Shown here one piece after another: positions 1 through 8,787 of a stretch of DNA of 64,000 nucleotides. The stretch spans positions 350,171-414,170 of the forward strand of contig JAUJNH010000001.1 of the NCBI GenBank assembly GCA_030448245.1, read 5' to 3'. Origin of the DNA: Acidimicrobiales bacterium. GTDB taxonomy: Bacteria > Actinomycetota > Acidimicrobiia > Acidimicrobiales > JAUJNH01. Each line of letters starts with the position of its first letter. Position 1 is the first letter of the stretch. Under the pieces are notes generated by a model, which did no database searches, was not told where the DNA came from, and saw only the letters and a list, made by a program, of their open reading frames with translations. A program made the position numbers and the translations under genes.

Positions 1-212
1 CTACCCGCCACCGGGTCCCGGGCGGCCCTGAGGGCCAGCGAACCTCGAAAAGCCGGAATCGGTGCCAGATCATCACCGCTCCCGTCTGGGTGGCAGGCGT
101 GCCCGATACGTTCGACCTTGACCGATGGGTTTCGGCCCCCGCCGACGTCTGAGCTCCAACAGGACCGATGAGGAGGAACGATGACCACCGATTCCGCCGC
201 CCGAGGAGACAG
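1..212. other. Upstream region without a gene
   Basis: I see no convincing coding sequence here. The stretch precedes the ABC transporter pair, so it should carry their promoter, but no clear -35/-10 pair stands out. A GAGGAGAC Shine-Dalgarno at about 203-210 serves the downstream ATG at 213. Confidence 0.4.
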
Positions 213-1196
213 ATGACTGCCCTCGCCATCGAGGCCACCGGGCTGGTCAAGTCCTATGGCGACACCCGCGCCGTGGACGGGGTCGACCTCGCGGTGCCCC
301 GGGGCTCGGTCTACGGGGTTCTCGGTCCGAACGGCGCCGGCAAGACGACCACCATCCGCATGCTGGCCACGCTGATCCGCCCGGACGCCGGCAGTGCCCG
401 GGTCCTGGGGCACGACATCGTCAGCGAGGCCGACGCGGTGCGAGCCGCCGTCAGCCTGACCGGTCAGCTGGCGTCGGTCGACGAGGACCTGACGGGCCGG
501 GAGAACCTGGTCCTGTTGGGTCGGCTCCTCGGGTTGCGGTGGGCACCGGCCAAGGCTCGCGCCGCCGAGCTGCTCGACGCCTTTGGCCTCACCGAGGCTG
601 CCACCAAGCTGGTCAAGCACTACTCGGGCGGCATGCGGCGCCGGCTCGACATCGCGGCCAGCATCGTGGTCACACCCGAGCTGATGTTCCTCGACGAGCC
701 CACCACTGGTCTGGACCCCCGGTCCCGCAACCAGGTGTGGGACATCATCCGTGCGCTGGTGGCGGAGGGCACGACCATCCTGCTGTGCACCCAGTACCTC
801 GAGGAGGCCGACCAGCTGGCCGAGGGGATCGCAGTGATCGACCGCGGCAAGGTCATCGCCGAGGGGACGCCGGGGCAGCTCAAGGCGTCGGTCGGCTCGA
901 ACACCCTGCACGTGCGCCTGCTCGATCCGGACCAGCGCCCGCAGGCCGAGCAGGTGCTCGCCCACGACCTCGGGACCGTCACCCTCGAGGCCGACCCCTC
1001 GGCTCTGTCGGCTGCGTGCTCGAACGCCGACAGCGGCGCCGAGGTCGTCGCCCGGCTGGCCGGTTCCGGCGTGGCCATCGCCGCCTTCTCGCTCGGCCAG
1101 CCGAGCCTCGACGAGGTGTTCCTGGCCCTCACGGGCCACCCTGCCGAACAGGCTCCTGGCGAGCACGACCCGATCAACGAGGGGAACCCGGCATGA
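213..1196 (+). CDS. DrrA-type ABC transporter ATP-binding protein
   Basis: This is the ATPase half of an ABC-2 type exporter (327 aa). Walker [10 protein letters not shown] lies at residues 38-46, a Q-loop GQ near 84, the signature YSGGM at 137-141 and Walker B LMFLDEP at 157-163. The switch region reads TQYLEEAD, with Gln in place of the usual His, as is common in the daunorubicin-resistance DrrA subfamily. An in-frame start exists at 168, but 213 has a good GAGGAGAC ribosome-binding site and leaves a normal N-terminus. Its stop overlaps the permease start (ATGA), so the two are translationally coupled. The substrate is unknown; drug, lipid or glycolipid export is plausible. Confidence 0.93.
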   Translation: MTALAIEATGLVKSYGDTRAVDGVDLAVPRGSVYGVLGPNGAGKTTTIRMLATLIRPDAGSARVLGHDIVSEADAVRAAVSLTGQLASVDEDLTGRENLVLLGRLLGLRWAPAKARAAELLDAFGLTEAATKLVKHYSGGMRRRLDIAASIVVTPELMFLDEPTTGLDPRSRNQVWDIIRALVAEGTTILLCTQYLEEADQLAEGIAVIDRGKVIAEGTPGQLKASVGSNTLHVRLLDPDQRPQAEQVLAHDLGTVTLEADPSALSAACSNADSGAEVVARLAGSGVAIAAFSLGQPSLDEVFLALTGHPAEQAPGEHDPINEGNPA

Positions 1197-2038
1197 GCAC
1201 CCAACCGGCGGCACACGTCGCTGCCACCGCAGCCGACGAGGCCGCCGTCCGCCGGGCGATCTCGTCGACGCCCCGCCCGCCAAAGGCGGGCCCAGTCTCG
1301 GCCGCGCTGACGTTCGCGTGGCGAGGGATGCTGAAGGTGCGGCACGTCCCCGAGCAGCTCCTCGACGTGACGATCACGCCCGTGATGTTCGTCCTGATGT
1401 TCACGTACATCTTCGGCGGCGCCGTCTCCGGCTCGACGGGCGAGTACCGCGACTACCTCGTGCCCGGGATCCTGGTCATGTCGGTGCTGTTCACCACCGT
1501 CTACTCCGGGGTGGCCCTCAACACCGACCTCACCAAGGGCGTCGTCGACCGGTTCCGCTCCCTGCCGATCTGGCGTCCGGCGCCCCTGCTGGGCTCGATG
1601 CTCGGCGACACGGTGCGCTACGTGGTGGCCGGGATCGTCATCATCCTGGTCGGGGTGATCCTGGGCTTCCGCCCCGACGGCGGCGCCGGCGGTGCGGTGG
1701 CCGCTCTGGCCCTGGTGGTGGTCTCGGCCTTTGGCCTGTCCTGGGTCTTCACCACGATCGGCCTGCTGCTGCGCTCGCCGAGCGCCGTCCTGAACGCCGG
1801 CTTCATGGGCATCTTCCCGCTCACGTTCCTGTCCAACGTGTTCGTCGAGCCCACCACCCTGCCCGGCCCACTCGAGGCCTTCGTCAACGTCAACCCGATC
1901 TCGATCCTGGCCGACGCCTCCCGGGGCCTGATGGCCGGCAACGCCCAGGCGTCCGACATCGCCGTCGTGCTCGCGGTGGCCGTCGTGTTGACTGCGGTGT
2001 TCGCACCCCTCACGACACGCCTCTACCGCAAGAGCTGA
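1193..2038 (+). CDS. ABC-2 type transporter permease (DrrB-like)
   Basis: This membrane partner of the upstream ATPase is 281 aa long. After a cytoplasmic N-terminal stretch of about 50 residues it shows the six hydrophobic segments of the ABC2_membrane family. The region [19 protein letters not shown] matches the conserved FRSLP...R family motif, and [14 protein letters not shown] matches the conserved loop before the last helices. The start overlaps the ATPase stop by 4 nt. With its partner it should form a dimeric efflux pump in the cytoplasmic membrane. Nothing nearby identifies the substrate. Confidence 0.92.
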   Translation: MSTQPAAHVAATAADEAAVRRAISSTPRPPKAGPVSAALTFAWRGMLKVRHVPEQLLDVTITPVMFVLMFTYIFGGAVSGSTGEYRDYLVPGILVMSVLFTTVYSGVALNTDLTKGVVDRFRSLPIWRPAPLLGSMLGDTVRYVVAGIVIILVGVILGFRPDGGAGGAVAALALVVVSAFGLSWVFTTIGLLLRSPSAVLNAGFMGIFPLTFLSNVFVEPTTLPGPLEAFVNVNPISILADASRGLMAGNAQASDIAVVLAVAVVLTAVFAPLTTRLYRKS

Positions 2039-2130
2039 CGGCCGCAGCGCCCGGCTCCCGCCCCGGGACGGGCGTGTGGGCCAGGGTGCTCCGTCTGGAG
2101 GGCACGGCGCCGACAGGTCACAATCGTTCG

Positions 2131-3159
2131 GTGCCGAGGGTCGGGTCGTCGCGTCACCGACTGCGGGACCGCCTGCTGGCAACACCAGCGGGGTTGCCGG
2201 TGGCCGCCCTGCTGCTGGCGCTGGTCTACGGGACCGGTGGCTTCATGGTGCTCGCGGGGTTCGGTTTCGTCGACGCCCTGTACATGACCGTCACCACCGT
2301 GACCACGGTGGGCTTCGGGGAGATCGAGCCGCTGGACACGACCGGACGGGTGTTCACCATGACGCTCATCGTCCTCGGCCTGGGCGCCGTCTTCGCGCTC
2401 CTGGCCGTCTTGACGGGCCTGGTGGCCAGCGGCCAACTTGGACGCTCGCTGACGAGGAGAGCCATGGGGCAACGCATCGCGGACATGCGCGGCCACTTCG
2501 TCGTCTGCTCCTTCGGGCGAGTCGGCAGAGCTGCCGTCGAGGAGCTCCGGGCCGAGGGCGTCGGGGTCGTGGTGGTCGAGGCCGACGCCCGTCTCGAGGA
2601 AGACCTGGTCGAGGCCAAGGTCAGCTTCCTTCTCGACGACCCGACCCGGGAAGACGTGCTGGAACGGGCCGGGATCGCCCGGGCCCGGGGGCTCCTCTGC
2701 GCGGTCGACTCGGACGCCGCCAACGTCTACATCACCCTCCTGGCTCGGGCCCGCAACCCCGACCTGTTCATCATCGGCAGGGCGTCGAGCCCCGAGTCGG
2801 TCGAGGCCCTGAAGCGGGCGGGCAGCAACCGCGTCGTCTCTCCGTATCGCCTCAGCGGCAACCGGATGGCGGCGCTCGCCCTCCGGCCAGCCGTGCTGGA
2901 GTTCGTCGACATGGTGAACATGGCGCCCGACATGCGCATCGAGGAGCTCGTGGTCGGCGAGCGCTCGGCGCTGGCCGGTGCGACCGTGCGGGCCGTGTGC
3001 GCGCCGTACGAGGGCGTGATGATCCTCGGCGTCCGCGGCGCCGACGGCAAGCTGCTGATGCCGCCCCGGGCCGACACCGCGCTGGCGCCCGCCGACCTGC
3101 TGATCGTGCTCGGCCCCGTGGCCGCCCTCGGCGACCTGGCCGAACGGGCGGCGCACTAG
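2131..3159 (+). CDS. Potassium channel with RCK/TrkA domains
   Basis: This is a 342-aa two-transmembrane potassium channel. Helix 1 lies at about 21-40, the pore loop and selectivity filter TVGFGE at 59-64, and helix 2 at about 74-99. A TrkA-N (RCK-N) nucleotide-binding domain begins near 120, with the glycine motif SFGRVGR at 127-133, and is followed by a TrkA-C domain. This is the MthK-like layout, gated by a ligand on the cytoplasmic ring. The GTG at 2131 was chosen because reading further upstream in frame runs through the permease gene on another frame. It stands alone and converges on the sigma factor gene. Confidence 0.9.
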   Translation: MPRVGSSRHRLRDRLLATPAGLPVAALLLALVYGTGGFMVLAGFGFVDALYMTVTTVTTVGFGEIEPLDTTGRVFTMTLIVLGLGAVFALLAVLTGLVASGQLGRSLTRRAMGQRIADMRGHFVVCSFGRVGRAAVEELRAEGVGVVVVEADARLEEDLVEAKVSFLLDDPTREDVLERAGIARARGLLCAVDSDAANVYITLLARARNPDLFIIGRASSPESVEALKRAGSNRVVSPYRLSGNRMAALALRPAVLEFVDMVNMAPDMRIEELVVGERSALAGATVRAVCAPYEGVMILGVRGADGKLLMPPRADTALAPADLLIVLGPVAALGDLAERAAH

Positions 3160-3198
3160 CACCTCGTCGCGGCCCGGCGGCTCGCCCGTCTGCGCCGG

Positions 3199-3702
3199 TC
3201 ACGCCGCCTCGCCGAGGGCAGCTCGGAGGGTGTCCCTCCCCCGGTGCAGCCGCGAGGCGACGGTGCCACTGGCGACGAGGAGCACGTCGCCGGCCGTGGC
3301 GTAGTCGTAGCCCAGCCCGTCGACCAGGACCAGCACGGCCCGTTGCTCGGGGTTGACGGCGGCAAGCGCACCGGTGAGTGCGGCTCGACCGACGGCCACG
3401 TCAGCAGGGTCGGCGGCCGGCGACGCGAGCTCGGGGATCTCCTCGGTGGGCCGTCGGCGGCGGAGCTCGTCGAGGCAGGTGTTGTAGACGATGCGGTAGA
3501 GCCACGAGCCGAGGGCGGCGTCGCCCCGGAAGCTGCCCAGACCGCGGTGCGCTCGCAGGTAGGCGTCCTGGAGGATGTCGTCTACCTGGTCGACGTCGGC
3601 CATCAGCCGCAGGGCGAGCGCTCGCAGCGGGCGGTCGTGGCACCGGAAGGCCTCGGCCAGAGCAACGAAGTCACCACTGCGGATCGTGCTGTCGGTGTTC
3701 AC
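3199..3702 (-). CDS. ECF-type RNA polymerase sigma factor
   Basis: This 167-aa sigma-70 family protein has region 2 at about 15-80 (QVDDILQDAYLRAHRG and ALGSWLYRIVYNTCLDELRRR, the core-binding and -10 recognition helices). Region 4 lies at about 105-165 (LAAVNPEQRAVLVLVDGLGY, then a helix-turn-helix). The open frame continues upstream to 3993 with low-complexity residues that overlap the next gene, so I place the start at GTG 3702. No anti-sigma gene adjoins it, so its signal is unknown. The upstream neighbour (3773-4171) is an unrecognised protein. Confidence 0.88.
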   Translation of the reverse strand: MNTDSTIRSGDFVALAEAFRCHDRPLRALALRLMADVDQVDDILQDAYLRAHRGLGSFRGDAALGSWLYRIVYNTCLDELRRRRPTEEIPELASPAADPADVAVGRAALTGALAAVNPEQRAVLVLVDGLGYDYATAGDVLLVASGTVASRLHRGRDTLRAALGEAA

Positions 3703-3772
3703 GCAGTGGGAACGGGGGCGACCAGCCCCGGGAGGACACCGGCCCAGCCACGGGTGTCGCAGCCGGGCCGGC

Positions 3773-4171
3773 CTACAGGTAGGCCATACGGAAGATGAAG
3801 CTCTCGGCCTCGTCGGCCGCGTTGGCGGCGTCCTTGGCTCGCAGGACCTTGTCCTGCACGACGCCGGCGGCATCGGTCCAGCGGGCCACCCACCGGGGCT
3901 CCTTGCCGCTGCTGTCATCACAGAACACCTCGACCAGGGCCACGGTGGCCTTCCTGGCCCACGTGATCTGCAGGCGCTTGGTGGCGCCGTCAATCGTCTG
4001 CTCGACGTAGCCGGTCATGGTGGGCGCCCACGTCCAGACCTCCGAGAGCACGCCGTCGATGGAGAACTCCATGACGATGCGGTAGTCGTCGTCCGGTTGC
4101 TCGGCGATCGCAGCCCGGAAGGCCGGCTCGTAGTTGCGGGCCTCCGCCGGGTCGAGCGTGATGGTCCTCAT
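3773..4171 (-). CDS. Conserved hypothetical protein
   Basis: This 132-aa protein starts at ATG 4171 and I do not recognise it. It is a soluble alpha/beta sequence rich in charged residues. A central stretch with alternating strands (VEQTIDGATKRLQITWARK) is followed by WVARWTDAAGVVQDK and a C-terminal helix. It has no signal peptide, membrane segment or cysteine motif. It lies between the ECF sigma factor and the cold-shock gene on the same strand and is separated from each by 70 bp, so co-transcription is possible. Confidence 0.7.
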   Translation of the reverse strand: MRTITLDPAEARNYEPAFRAAIAEQPDDDYRIVMEFSIDGVLSEVWTWAPTMTGYVEQTIDGATKRLQITWARKATVALVEVFCDDSSGKEPRWVARWTDAAGVVQDKVLRAKDAANAADEAESFIFRMAYL

Positions 4172-4241
4172 GGGGTCGGGGTCTCCACGGGCACAACCTA
4201 CGGCGCCCGCCGCCGCTTGCCGGCTGCGGGCGCCCCACCCA

Positions 4242-4448
4242 TCAGGAGACGGGTGTCACCTCCCCTGCCTGCTGGCCCTTGTTGCCCGGGATCAGCGTGT
4301 ACTCGACCCGCTGGCCCTCGGAGAGCTCGCGGTAGCCCGACACCCGGATCTGCGACTGGTGGACGAACACGTCGTCGCCCTTCTCGTCGGGCGTGATGAA
4401 CCCGTACCCCTTGGTGGCGTTGAACCACTTGACCGTGCCGACCGGCAT
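4242..4448 (-). CDS. Cold-shock protein (CspA family)
   Basis: This is a single cold-shock domain of 68 aa, the normal family length. It binds single-stranded RNA and DNA as a chaperone or antiterminator. RNP1 is KGYGFI (residues 13-18) and RNP2 is VFVHQS (27-32), and the N-terminus GTVKWFNATKG is diagnostic. The roughly 110-bp GC-rich leader upstream (4449-4560) is long enough to act as the structured 5' UTR typical of csp genes, but I could not identify a specific fold. Confidence 0.95.
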   Translation of the reverse strand: MPVGTVKWFNATKGYGFITPDEKGDDVFVHQSQIRVSGYRELSEGQRVEYTLIPGNKGQQAGEVTPVS

Positions 4449-4581
4449 CTCACTCTCCAGGACCGTCCACGCAGGCTGGCGTCGCCGGGAGCAGGGACGC
4501 CCCGGTCACCCCCACCCGCGGCGTGGTTGCGCGGGAGGTTGCCGCATCCTAGGCAGGTCGGCGCCGGCGGCGCCTGGGGGC

Positions 4582-5157
4582 TCAGGCCACCCGGCGGGCC
4601 ACCGGACGGGCCAGCTTCAGCCTGACCCTGAGGTCCACGTCGGGCACCTCGAGCGCCTCGAGGAGGCGCTGCCTGGGGCGGTCGGCGATGGCCTGGTTCA
4701 CCGCGTTCAGGTCGGTGCCCTCCTCGAGCTCGACGTCGAGGTGGATGGTGAGGGGGCGGTCGTCGGTCACCCGGGCGGCGGCGTCGGTCACGCCTCCGAG
4801 GGCTCGGACGTCGCCCGCCAGCGCCTGTGCGATGGCCTTGGCGCTGACCTCGACGCGGGTGGCGTGCTCGGTCGGCCCGAGGGTGACGAGGCCGACCGGC
4901 CGGTCCTTCGGCAGCTGGGCCAGGAGCCAGCGCAACCCGAGCCAGATGAGCAACAGGGCCAAGGCGGCCAGGAGGGTGAGCAGCAGCACCTGTCGCTCCC
5001 GCGCCTCGCGACGCAGCCACGGGGACACCACAAGGTCAGCTCCCTCTCCCCCGGTCACGCCGGCGCCCCGGAGGAGGCCGAAGGTGCCGAGCCCGGCCAG
5101 GACGAGGCCGAGCAGGCTCAGCAGCGCCCGGTTGAGGCGGTCGGTGCCTCGCCGCAT
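4582..5157 (-). CDS. amaP: Alkaline-shock membrane anchor protein AmaP-like
   Basis: This 191-aa protein starts at ATG 5157, overlapping the previous stop as TGATG. It has two hydrophobic helices (about 10-30 and 50-75) and then an Asp23-like cytoplasmic domain. In Gram-positive bacteria AmaP anchors Asp23/Gls24 at the membrane, and the same role fits here because the genes just upstream encode three Asp23-type proteins. It is the last gene of a tightly overlapping envelope-stress operon. Assignment rests on architecture and context. Confidence 0.7.
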   Translation of the reverse strand: MRRGTDRLNRALLSLLGLVLAGLGTFGLLRGAGVTGGEGADLVVSPWLRREARERQVLLLTLLAALALLLIWLGLRWLLAQLPKDRPVGLVTLGPTEHATRVEVSAKAIAQALAGDVRALGGVTDAAARVTDDRPLTIHLDVELEEGTDLNAVNQAIADRPRQRLLEALEVPDVDLRVRLKLARPVARRVA

Positions 5158-5690
5158 CAGGACGCCTTGGCCGGCTGCCGGCGCACGTCGACCTTCACCG
5201 GTCCGGCCGTGTCGACGCCACGGGCCGAGAGGGCGCTGCGGGCGGCGACGGCCAGCTGGTCGCGGAGCGTCTGGGGGTCGCCGGCGATTGCGGTGGCGCT
5301 CACGTCCACGCCCCGGCGCCGGAGCTTGACCTTCGTCGTCGCCACGCCCTGCACCTGGCGCAGGTCGGCTGCCACCTCCCGCTCGAGGTCGTGGCGCCGG
5401 ACCTTGGCGGGCAGCGGCCCGTCGCCGGCGGCCGCGACCTCGGCGGGGCGCTGGCGGACGATCTGGAGGGCCAGGAGGGCGAGGCCGGCGGCGAGGAGGG
5501 CGATGCAGGTGAGCCTGGTGCCGCGCTCGGCCCAGGACTGGGTGGACAGGGTGGCGAGCCACTGGTCGTGGCGGACGACCAGCGGCCTGCTGCCGACGAC
5601 GACGGCCCCGATCTCGAACAGGATGATCCCGCCGGCGACGGCGAGGCAGAGGGCGAGGATGGCGCCCAGCGCCCGGTTCACGAAGCCCAT
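5157..5690 (-). CDS. DUF6286-like membrane protein of the Asp23 cluster
   Basis: This 177-aa protein has two transmembrane segments (about 9-30 and 63-82). A soluble domain follows (LEREVAADLRQVQGVATTK...), of the type found C-terminal in AmaP/DUF6286 proteins. It has the same overall plan as the next gene downstream, suggesting an old duplication of the anchor. Its start (ATG 5690) sits exactly at the end of the Asp23 gene (first base shared) and its stop overlaps the next start, so expression is coupled. Confidence 0.65.
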   Translation of the reverse strand: MGFVNRALGAILALCLAVAGGIILFEIGAVVVGSRPLVVRHDQWLATLSTQSWAERGTRLTCIALLAAGLALLALQIVRQRPAEVAAAGDGPLPAKVRRHDLEREVAADLRQVQGVATTKVKLRRRGVDVSATAIAGDPQTLRDQLAVAARSALSARGVDTAGPVKVDVRRQPAKAS

Positions 5691-6109
5691 CAGTGGACCC
5701 TCGGCCCCTCGGGGCGGTCGGTCCTCGCCAGGTGCTCGACGTGGACGTCGAGTCGGCGAACCGGGCGCCCCGCCAGCTCCTCGACCCGGCGGGCGATGTG
5801 GGCGGCCAGCCGCTCGACGACGACCGGAAGGGACCGCGGGTAGTCGATGGTGACTGTCGCGTCGAGGTCGATGGCCAGCTGGCCGGGCGGCGTGTTGGCG
5901 GGGACGGGATGGTGGATGGCCCGCCCGATCGGCCCGATGGACGCGGAGCTGACCCCGTCCACCTCGCGGGCGGCCTGGGCCGCCAGCTTGCGGACGACCC
6001 GGGGGTCGACCCGGAGGCTGCCAGGCCCGTCTCGGTGGTCGGAGGCCACGGGGACCGTGGAACCCGGGTCCAGCGGGGCCGTCCGCTCCCCCAGCGCGCT
6101 GGCGGTCAC
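5690..6109 (-). CDS. Asp23/Gls24 family envelope stress protein
   Basis: This 139-aa protein has an Asp23 fold at about 35-125: VDPRVVRKLAAQAAREVDGV, then AIDLDATVTIDYPRSLPVVV and a terminal segment RPVRRLDVHVEHL. Asp23 proteins are abundant, membrane-tethered cell-envelope stress factors. It is the second of three Asp23-like genes in the cluster and is coupled to the small membrane protein before it by a 4-nt overlap. A disordered N-terminal extension of about 30 residues precedes the domain. Confidence 0.82.
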   Translation of the reverse strand: MTASALGERTAPLDPGSTVPVASDHRDGPGSLRVDPRVVRKLAAQAAREVDGVSSASIGPIGRAIHHPVPANTPPGQLAIDLDATVTIDYPRSLPVVVERLAAHIARRVEELAGRPVRRLDVHVEHLARTDRPEGPRVH

Positions 6110-6288
6110 TGGCGCTGCCGGCGGCCGTCGAGGTACTGCTGCACGTCGACCTCTCCCTCGACGACCTTGGCGACCAGCCAGCCGCCCAGTCCGAAGAGGG
6201 CGACCACGCAGGCCTCGACGAAGCCGCCGAGGGCGATGGCCAGGCCGAGGGCGAGGCCGATGACGAGACCGGCGAGCTTGGTCTGCAC
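6106..6288 (-). CDS. Small membrane protein (DUF2273-like)
   Basis: This 60-aa protein is almost entirely one long or paired hydrophobic hairpin (LVIGLALGLAIALGGF and VVALFGLGGWLVAKVVEG), with a short charged tail ending DGRRQRQ. Small proteins of this kind (DUF2273) are regular members of Asp23/AmaP operons, where they probably help anchor the complex. Its stop overlaps the next Asp23 gene start. There is no paralogue in the window. Confidence 0.7.
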   Translation of the reverse strand: MQTKLAGLVIGLALGLAIALGGFVEACVVALFGLGGWLVAKVVEGEVDVQQYLDGRRQRQ

Positions 6289-6306
6289 GGGAGTACCTCC
6301 GAGGGA

Positions 6307-6540
6307 TCAGTCGAGGGAACGGGAAGGCGGATGTGGGCGGCCGATGCCGAGCCAGCCGACGAGTCCCCGGCGGCGGCGGTACACCACGGGGGCGTCGCCG
6401 GCGGAGACGGGTCGGCCCTGGCGGAGGGCGGCCAGCCCGGTGACGAACTCGTCGTGGTCACCCCCGCGGTCGGGGTGGTGGGCGAGGGCGAAGGCGCGGA
6501 GCCGACGTCGCTGGTCGACGTCGGCGGGCTGCTCAGGCAC
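6307..6540 (-). CDS. Tiny J-domain-like protein in the Asp23 operon
   Basis: This 77-aa protein starts at GTG 6540, overlapping the stop of the preceding Asp23-like gene. Residues 10-40 read RRRLRAFALAHHPDRGGDHDEF, which contains the HPD tripeptide and following RGGD of DnaJ J-domains, but helices I and IV of a full J-domain are missing. The C-terminus is basic (YRRRRGLVGWLGIGR) and may contact the membrane. If functional it could recruit DnaK to the envelope complex. Function is inferred only from the HPD motif and the location. Confidence 0.55.
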   Translation of the reverse strand: MPEQPADVDQRRRLRAFALAHHPDRGGDHDEFVTGLAALRQGRPVSAGDAPVVYRRRRGLVGWLGIGRPHPPSRSLD

Positions 6541-6823
6541 CGGCCGCCCCGCCGACGTCCAGGTCGTCGATGTGCACCTCGACCGGCAGCCCGCCGGCCA
6601 CCGGGGTGACAGCGGCCCTGACCTCCTCGGCCAGCCTGGGGAGCACGGTGCCGTACCGGGCGGCGACGTGCACCTCGACCCGGTCGCCGGGCAGGCGCAC
6701 GCCGGCCACCCTGCGACCCGGGAGGTAGGCGGCGATCTCGAGGCCGGGCCCGCCGTGGAGGGCGGAGACGCCGGGGGTGGCCAGCGCCGCAGCGGCGATG
6801 GCGTCGGCGTCCGGCTCGGCCAC
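6533..6823 (-). CDS. Short Asp23-like protein
   Basis: This 96-aa protein matches the Asp23 core without extensions: IAAAALATPGVSALHGGPGLE, then VEVHVAARYGTVLPRLAEEVRAAV and VEVHIDDLDV. It lacks the N-terminal tail of the other two copies. It lies between the large Asp23 gene and the J-domain-like gene. Overlapping starts and stops place all of them in one operon reading toward amaP. Confidence 0.7.
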   Translation of the reverse strand: MAEPDADAIAAAALATPGVSALHGGPGLEIAAYLPGRRVAGVRLPGDRVEVHVAARYGTVLPRLAEEVRAAVTPVAGGLPVEVHIDDLDVGGAAGA

Positions 6824-6827
6824 CGCG

Positions 6828-7313
6828 CTACTGGACCCGTGAGGGCGCGGCGGGCGTCGGCTCGTCCTCGGTATCGCTGCCCGGGATCCAGATGTCGTCG
6901 ACGTTGATGTTGACCTCGGTCACCTCGAGGCCGGTCATGCGCTGGAGCCGCTCGATCACGTTCTTGCGGACGGCGGCGGCCAGGTCGGCGATGGCCACTC
7001 CGTACTCGACCACCAGGTCGAGGTCGATGGCGGCCTGGCGCTCGCCCACCTCGACCTTCACCCCCTGGCTGGCCGTGCGGGCGTCGGTGTTGCCCGGGAG
7101 GATCTCGCGGATCGATCCGAACGTCCGGGTGGCGCCGGCGCCCATGGCGTGGACCCCCGAGATCTCGCGGGCCGCCAGCCCTGCGATCTTGGCCACCACC
7201 GAGTCGGCGATGCTGGTCCTGCCCTGGGAGGTGACGAGGGCGCTGCCGCCACCTGCTGGGCGCTCGATCCCCGTGGGGCTCGGTGGCGCGGGTGCTGCCT
7301 GGACGTCGCTCAC
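6828..7313 (-). CDS. Asp23/Gls24 family protein, operon leader
   Basis: This 161-aa protein heads the envelope-stress cluster. After a Pro/Gly-rich N-terminus the Asp23 domain spans about 28-145: SQGRTSIADSVVAKIAGLAA, a central acidic strand (AAIDLDLVVEYGVAIADLAA) and a C-terminal strand (EVTEVNINVDDIWIP). A short acidic Pro-rich tail follows. The promoter should lie between 7314 and the protease gene. I see no obvious SigB-type box in that 105-bp gap. Confidence 0.83.
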   Translation of the reverse strand: MSDVQAAPAPPSPTGIERPAGGGSALVTSQGRTSIADSVVAKIAGLAAREISGVHAMGAGATRTFGSIREILPGNTDARTASQGVKVEVGERQAAIDLDLVVEYGVAIADLAAAVRKNVIERLQRMTGLEVTEVNINVDDIWIPGSDTEDEPTPAAPSRVQ

Positions 7314-7418
7314 GTTTCCGCTCCTCGCTCACGGGTCACCGCTGCTGGGCCCTCGGGCTGTCCCTATGGGACTTCCCTGCGGGCCCTCGGCTCACACCGC
7401 TTTGGGTTCCGTCGGGAT

Positions 7419-8264
7419 TCAGCGAAGGATGCCGAGGATGCCGGTGGTGCCCTGGAAGGACTCGGTCCCCTTGGCCAGGGTCACGTCGGGGCCGCCGTGG
7501 GTCCGGGCATAGGCGAGCGCCTTGGCCAGGTCGCTGACGCCGTTGGAGCCGGCCACCGGGAGGATGGTGAGGGTGGAGAGGACGCCCACGGCTTCGCCGC
7601 TGCTGTTGAGGAAGCCGCTGCCCGAGTCGCCGGGGATGCCAGGGCTGACGGTGTAGACCGAGCGCGTCCATCCGCCCGCCTCGTCACCCAGGCTGACCCC
7701 GGTCTTGGGGCTGAGCTGGGAGATGCCGAGCCGCAGTGAGGAGTTGCCGTAGCTGTACACCTGGGAGCCGAGCCTGGTCCCGGTGCCGAGACGGGTCGGC
7801 CCACCCCAGATCGGCACGGTGGGGTTGACCTTCGCGACGTCGGCCGGGTCCAGCCGCACCAGGGCGAAGTCGTTGAACGAGCACGCGTTCGCGTTCCTCT
7901 CGCCGGCGGCCTGCATGGCGAGCCAGCTGCTGTAGGCCAGCGTGCCGGGACGGCTGGCCCCCGTCACACCGACCTGCGTCCCCAGCGGGCGGGAGGTGGC
8001 ATCGCACCCGTTGGCGTCGGTGGCGGCGCCGGTGCCGGCGCAGTGGGCGGCCTGGCCGATGTAGACGCTGCCGGCGCGGTCGGTGAAGACGAAGTTGGCG
8101 GTGCACTGGCCCCCGTTGGTGTCGGTCATCGCACCGGGGCGGACGGCCGCCGTCGCCGCTGGGGCCCATGTGATCTCGGCGCGGGCTCCACTGGTGAGGG
8201 AGGGGACCGCGACGAGGAGAGCGCTGAGGGGCAAGGCGGCGAGGAGGGCGCGTCGGCGAACCAT
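7419..8264 (-). CDS. Secreted trypsin-like serine protease (S1 family)
   Basis: This 281-aa protein has a clear signal peptide: a basic start MVRRR, a hydrophobic core LLAALPLSALLVAV and a cleavage-like ...SGARAE near residue 29. The chymotrypsin-type triad is complete: His74 in AAHC, Asp132 in NDFALVRLD and Ser214 in PGDSGSG. Several cysteines could form disulfides after export. It resembles actinobacterial extracellular S1 proteases of the mature alpha-lytic type, without an obvious long pro-region. It is followed by the Asp23 cluster on the same strand but separated by about 100 bp. Confidence 0.88.
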   Translation of the reverse strand: MVRRRALLAALPLSALLVAVPSLTSGARAEITWAPAATAAVRPGAMTDTNGGQCTANFVFTDRAGSVYIGQAAHCAGTGAATDANGCDATSRPLGTQVGVTGASRPGTLAYSSWLAMQAAGERNANACSFNDFALVRLDPADVAKVNPTVPIWGGPTRLGTGTRLGSQVYSYGNSSLRLGISQLSPKTGVSLGDEAGGWTRSVYTVSPGIPGDSGSGFLNSSGEAVGVLSTLTILPVAGSNGVSDLAKALAYARTHGGPDVTLAKGTESFQGTTGILGILR

Positions 8265-8316
8265 CGTTCCAGTATGCGCCGCACGAGGCGCTTAGTGGAG
8301 CCGGCCCGGACGGCGG

Positions 8317-8685
8317 CTATCCGGCCTTGGCCGCCAGCCGCTCCCGCGCCTGGCGTGAGCGCTCGAGAAGGTGGGCCGGGATCCCGCCGACCGACTCGCC
8401 GGCGTCGGCTGCAGCCGCCGCCTCCGCCGGCTTCTCCACACTCGCCACCTCTGCGCCGGCGGGCCGGTCCTTCCACTCCCGCCACTCGGCCGGCGTGGCC
8501 AGCTGCGAGCGGTCCAGTGAAGCCACCGAGACCCCGTTGTCGAAGTCGACGAAGTAGCGGATCCAGCCGAGGCCGCTCACCATCGTCACCCGGCCGGGTG
8601 TGCCACGTGGGACGCCGCGCAGGTCCACCAGGCTCACCACCCGGTTCCGTCGCTTCAGCTGGTCGGGCTTGATGTCCTTCGCCAT
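8317..8685 (-). CDS. Conserved hypothetical protein
   Basis: This 122-aa protein starts at ATG 8685. The N-terminal 70 residues form a small beta-rich module (RVVSLVDLRGVPRGTPGRV and WIRYFVDFDNGVSVASLDR) that looks like an SH3- or KOW-like barrel. The rest is an Ala/Glu-rich helical tail (LLERSRQARERLAAKAG). It has no signal peptide or membrane segment. It is divergent from the maf gene. I recognise no named family. Confidence 0.65.
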   Translation of the reverse strand: MAKDIKPDQLKRRNRVVSLVDLRGVPRGTPGRVTMVSGLGWIRYFVDFDNGVSVASLDRSQLATPAEWREWKDRPAGAEVASVEKPAEAAAAADAGESVGGIPAHLLERSRQARERLAAKAG

Positions 8686-8787
8686 GGCGGGCGGGAGGCT
8701 AGCGACGTCGCACGCCGGCGGGCACGTCCGGACCCCTGCTGCTCGGTGGCAGACTCCCCCCATGGCCTCGACGGGCGGCGGCCCGGG

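Noticed and set aside
620-2185. Long minus-strand frame opposite the ABC transporter
   Set aside because: The translation is low-complexity Arg/Asp/His and mirrors the GC pattern of the real plus-strand genes. No family features.
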